NCBI GenBank assembly: GCA_965656785.1
Contig: CBFHLY010000012.1
Coordinates: 1 to 64,000, forward strand
Source: JALQTD01 sp965656785
GTDB taxonomy: Bacteria > Bacteroidota > Bacteroidia > Flavobacteriales_D > Sanyastnellaceae
DNA: 64,000 nucleotides
Direction of reading: 5' to 3'
Below, piece by piece: positions 61,440 through 64,000 of this stretch. The position numbers were made by a program, and so were the translations under genes. The notes beneath the pieces were generated by a model. The model was not told the origin of the DNA and did no database searches. It was given only the letters and a program-made list of their open reading frames with translations. The stretch's first letter is position 1; every line of letters begins with the position of its first letter.

Positions 61440-64000
61440 TCAGCGGATTACCGTTACGTGACCTTCTGCCCACCGCGGGCCATCCCGCAACTCGTATCGG
61501 ACGCGCCAGAGGTACACGCCGTCGGGCACATAATGCTCCCCCGAACCCCGCTGCCAATTGCCCTGCCAGACCTCCGCTGCATCCGTACTTTGGAACACCA
61601 ACTCGCCCCACCGATTGAAAATCTCCATCAAATAGCCCCGTGGCTCCACCCCCTCCACGAAGAATGCATCGTTCACCCCGTCGTTGTTGGGCGTGAAGGC
61701 ATTGGGAACGTAAATCGGATAATACAGGTCCACGAACGCACTGTCGCGGCCCACGCACCCCTGTTCCGAAACGGCCGAAAGCACGTACCAACCCGGCTCC
61801 GAGGACAACAAGATCGGGCTTTCGCACACCGAACAACTCAGCAACTCCGCCGGCGTCCACCAAGCCGAGTCCGAGTCCGCCGTTCCGAACAGCCGTGCCT
61901 CGTCCAACCAATCCAGTTCGCGGTCGGGCCCCGCATCGACGTAGGGCGGTTGCCACACCCCGACTTCGAGCGTGCTGCTCGCCGTGCAACCGAAGGCGTC
62001 CGTTACGAACACCGTGAAGGTCGTGCTTTCGACGGGGAAGACGGTCGTGGTTTGGCCTGACGGATTCCCGCACAGCGCAGCCGGCTGCCACGAGTGGACG
62101 GTCCCCTCGCTCGCTTCCAGGATCATGCTCTCGCCACGGCACATCCAACCGCCGCCCGCCGCGGACACCTCCGGCGACACGAAGGACACCATGACCGAAT
62201 CGACGCCGATGCCGCAGATGTTCGCGATTTGGACCGTGAAGGTCGTGGCCTCGGAAGGCTGCACATAGACCTCCTGGGCCAACGGATTGCTCACGAGCTC
62301 CGCCGGGGACCACAGGTACGTGTCGCCCTCCGACGCCGTCAGCCACGTGCCCTGCCCTTCGCACAGCACCACATCCGGGTCCACCTCACCGCCCGGAACG
62401 GAAGGCACCACGGTCACGTTGATCGACGCTTCGCCTTCGCAGCCGTTGGCGTCCGTGACCAGCGCGGTGTAGAGCGTCGTTTCGTCCGGAGATGCCGTGG
62501 TGGACGCATCCGTCGGCGAGCCCAGCCCGCCCGTCGGGGTCCACACGACCTCCGAACCGAAGCCGCCGCCCGTCACCTCCAAATCGACCACGTCACCGAG
62601 GCAAATGGTCGCGGCCACCGGCGACGCTTCGAGTTCCAGCACCCCCACCGTCACCGTCACCGAAGCGCTCTGAGTCCCGCACGCGTTGCTCTCTTCGACG
62701 GTGTACGTCGTGGTCTCCAGCGGCGTCACCGTCGGCGTCGGGCTGCTCGGATCGTCCAGCGTCAGGTCCGGAATCCAGGCCAAATCCGCCCCTCCCCAAG
62801 CCTGCAACGTCACCGACTCCCCCTCACAAATCGTCCCCACCTCATCGACCGACGGATTCGGCAACTCGGCCACCACCACCGTCGCGAACGCCGTGTCCGG
62901 CTCCAAGCACCCCTCAGAACCCGAGTCCGAACTCACCACCAAAATCACGTCCCATTCCCCCGCGTCGAGGTACGTGTACTCCGGATTCTCCTCGAGGCTC
63001 GTGTTCAGGTCCCCGAAGAACCATTCGTATGAGTTCCCCCCGATGCTTTGGTTCGTGAAGACGATCGGCTCCCCGGGACAAATCACGTCCGGCGCCTCGA
63101 TGTCAATGTCCGCCACCAACGCCCCAAGGTTGAACTTGAAGACGCCGAGGTTGCAGTTGGTGCTGAGGTTGAGTTCGCTCCACGCATCGTCCGTGGCGGG
63201 GAAGTCGTCACCGCCCCCGCAGCCCGCGCAAACCGCTTGGTACACCGTGCCGTCCTTGTCGAACCGGGAAGTGCCCCCGTCCACGTGCTCGTTCGAGAAC
63301 GGACCGCCGAAAAACGAACCGTACGTCAAGTCCGTCGCCTCCGGAGCCAACACCCCGAGCCAAAAATCGCTCCCGTCCGTCCCCAACTGCTCCGCATCCG
63401 GCGTCGTCGGCATCATCGACGTCGTCGACGAACCCGCGTACGGAGAATTGTTGTTCGTGTCGCCGCCCCAGCCGCTGAGGTAGATTTCGTCGCAATCGCT
63501 GACGAGGAAGGCCGTGGGGACGATGTCGACGCCGGTTTGGGCGAGGCCTACGCGCGTGCGAAGCTCAACGGCACCGAGGTCGGGGGAGAAGCGCTGGACG
63601 AAGGAGGAACCGTTCGGGTTCGCGTTGTAGACCGAGCCGATGAGGGGGAGGTTGCCGGTGGTTTGGCCATTCACATACGGCCGGTCATCCGTATCCAACT
63701 GAACGAAGTAGCACTGGTCGTAAGCGGAAGACCCCACGTACGACGCGGCGGTCGGCGCCATGCCTCCGGTCGCCTGCTGCTCCATCCGTGCGATGAACCC
63801 GTCCACGCCGCCCGCATGGCCCGATTGCGCCCCGCTCGCCGTGCTCGGGAAGTCGGTGCTGCGCGTGCCGCCGGAAACGTACAACGCCAAACCGAACGAA
63901 TTGAACTGCAGCCCGTACCCCGCGTCGTCGTTTGAACCGCCGAGGTAGCTCGAGTATTCCAAATCCGCCAAGTCCGCCGACAACCGGAACACGACGGCAT
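61440..64000 (-). CDS. Large secreted protein with CHU_C (gliding-motility-type, T9SS type B) C-terminus, N-terminus cut by window edge
   Basis: The frame is open from the right edge to its stop at 61440, about 853 residues in view. The visible N-terminal part has SBBP-type beta-propeller repeats (EYSSYLGGSNDDAGYGLQFN). A PKD-like domain (CPGEPIVFTNQSIGGNSYEW, then DAGEWDVILVVSSDSGSEG) and several Ig-like modules with paired cysteines follow. The protein ends with a CHU_C domain (YVPNAFTPNNDGVNDAFFVE, EIFNRWGELVF, DGVYLWRVRY). This C-terminus directs export by the type IX system and surface attachment. Function is probably adhesive. Confidence 0.92.
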   Translation of the reverse strand, partial: AVVFRLSADLADLEYSSYLGGSNDDAGYGLQFNSFGLALYVSGGTRSTDFPSTASGAQSGHAGGVDGFIARMEQQATGGMAPTAASYVGSSAYDQCYFVQLDTDDRPYVNGQTTGNLPLIGSVYNANPNGSSFVQRFSPDLGAVELRTRVGLAQTGVDIVPTAFLVSDCDEIYLSGWGGDTNNNSPYAGSSTTSMMPTTPDAEQLGTDGSDFWLGVLAPEATDLTYGSFFGGPFSNEHVDGGTSRFDKDGTVYQAVCAGCGGGDDFPATDDAWSELNLSTNCNLGVFKFNLGALVADIDIEAPDVICPGEPIVFTNQSIGGNSYEWFFGDLNTSLEENPEYTYLDAGEWDVILVVSSDSGSEGCLEPDTAFATVVVAELPNPSVDEVGTICEGESVTLQAWGGADLAWIPDLTLDDPSSPTPTVTPLETTTYTVEESNACGTQSASVTVTVGVLELEASPVAATICLGDVVDLEVTGGGFGSEVVWTPTGGLGSPTDASTTASPDETTLYTALVTDANGCEGEASINVTVVPSVPGGEVDPDVVLCEGQGTWLTASEGDTYLWSPAELVSNPLAQEVYVQPSEATTFTVQIANICGIGVDSVMVSFVSPEVSAAGGGWMCRGESMILEASEGTVHSWQPAALCGNPSGQTTTVFPVESTTFTVFVTDAFGCTASSTLEVGVWQPPYVDAGPDRELDWLDEARLFGTADSDSAWWTPAELLSCSVCESPILLSSEPGWYVLSAVSEQGCVGRDSAFVDLYYPIYVPNAFTPNNDGVNDAFFVEGVEPRGYLMEIFNRWGELVFQSTDAAEVWQGNWQRGSGEHYVPDGVYLWRVRYELRDGPRWAEGHVTVIR

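Overview
The window is a stretch of chromosome from a Bacteroidota bacterium, most likely a GC-rich member of the Flavobacteriales or a close relative. Four things support this. At least ten genes have an exact TAnnTTTG -7 element, the Bacteroidota housekeeping promoter, and Shine-Dalgarno sequences are nearly absent. The gene content includes a gliding-motility-type C-terminal (CHU_C, T9SS type B) secreted protein, two TonB-dependent receptors with carboxypeptidase-like N-terminal domains, an HU-CCDC81/SPOR protein, DUF4286 next to rsmA, and a cytochrome b558-type succinate dehydrogenase. The coding content looks like core chromosome with an accessory surface gene at each edge. I see no insertion sequence, prophage block, CRISPR array or rRNA.

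Layout, left to right. 1-5708 (minus) is one very large, highly repetitive secreted fibre-like protein that runs off the left edge; every short frame called over it is a shadow. 5810-14769 (plus) holds housekeeping genes: DUF4286, rsmA, fbp, mfd, then (after a minus-strand outer-membrane-like gene at 11423-12028) truB, queA and a secreted thioredoxin-fold protein. A strong terminator at 14788-14835 overlaps the 3' end of the convergent acyl-CoA carboxylase gene (14806-16359, minus). 16579-19760 (plus) is aspS, bacilliredoxin, trpS. A near-perfect sigma-54 promoter then drives a DUF4139/MuiA-type exported protein (19819-21735). 21738-26152 (minus) is a coupled pair of secreted amidohydrolase-family proteins; nfu (26212-26850) diverges from it.

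26856-32927 is a DNA-damage cassette: a LexA-like XRE-S24 repressor facing a Y-family polymerase (dinB), an SRAP peptidase and a second DnaE-type polymerase. Palindromic operator candidates lie in the divergent promoter region, and each of the three effector proteins carries a sliding-clamp-binding type motif. 32933-35604 (minus) is a heavy-metal-associated domain protein coupled to a TonB receptor. A tRNA-Pro(CGG) with its own promoter and terminator follows, then sdhCAB (35823-39293, minus), and ssb diverging from gltX-folB, followed by sbcD-sbcC (41903-46137). 46134-49990 (minus) is PBP1A plus the two subunits of a 3-oxoacid CoA-transferase. rseP and a cation/proton antiporter (50121-52892) converge on dprA (52817-53860). 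54006-59741 (plus) is a four-gene chain joined by ATGA overlaps: TonB receptor, kdsB, S9 lipoprotein peptidase, DUF6495. The right edge (59734-64000, minus) is a CHU_C surface protein cut by the window end, an HU/SPOR membrane protein and a HAD hydrolase.

There is no intergenic gap over 300 bases. The most interesting items are the SOS cassette with three clamp motifs and paired operators, the sigma-54 promoter, the giant fibre gene with recombining internal repeats, a four-cysteine insert in a periplasmic PBP1A, and a 10-bp-arm inverted repeat in front of sbcDC.
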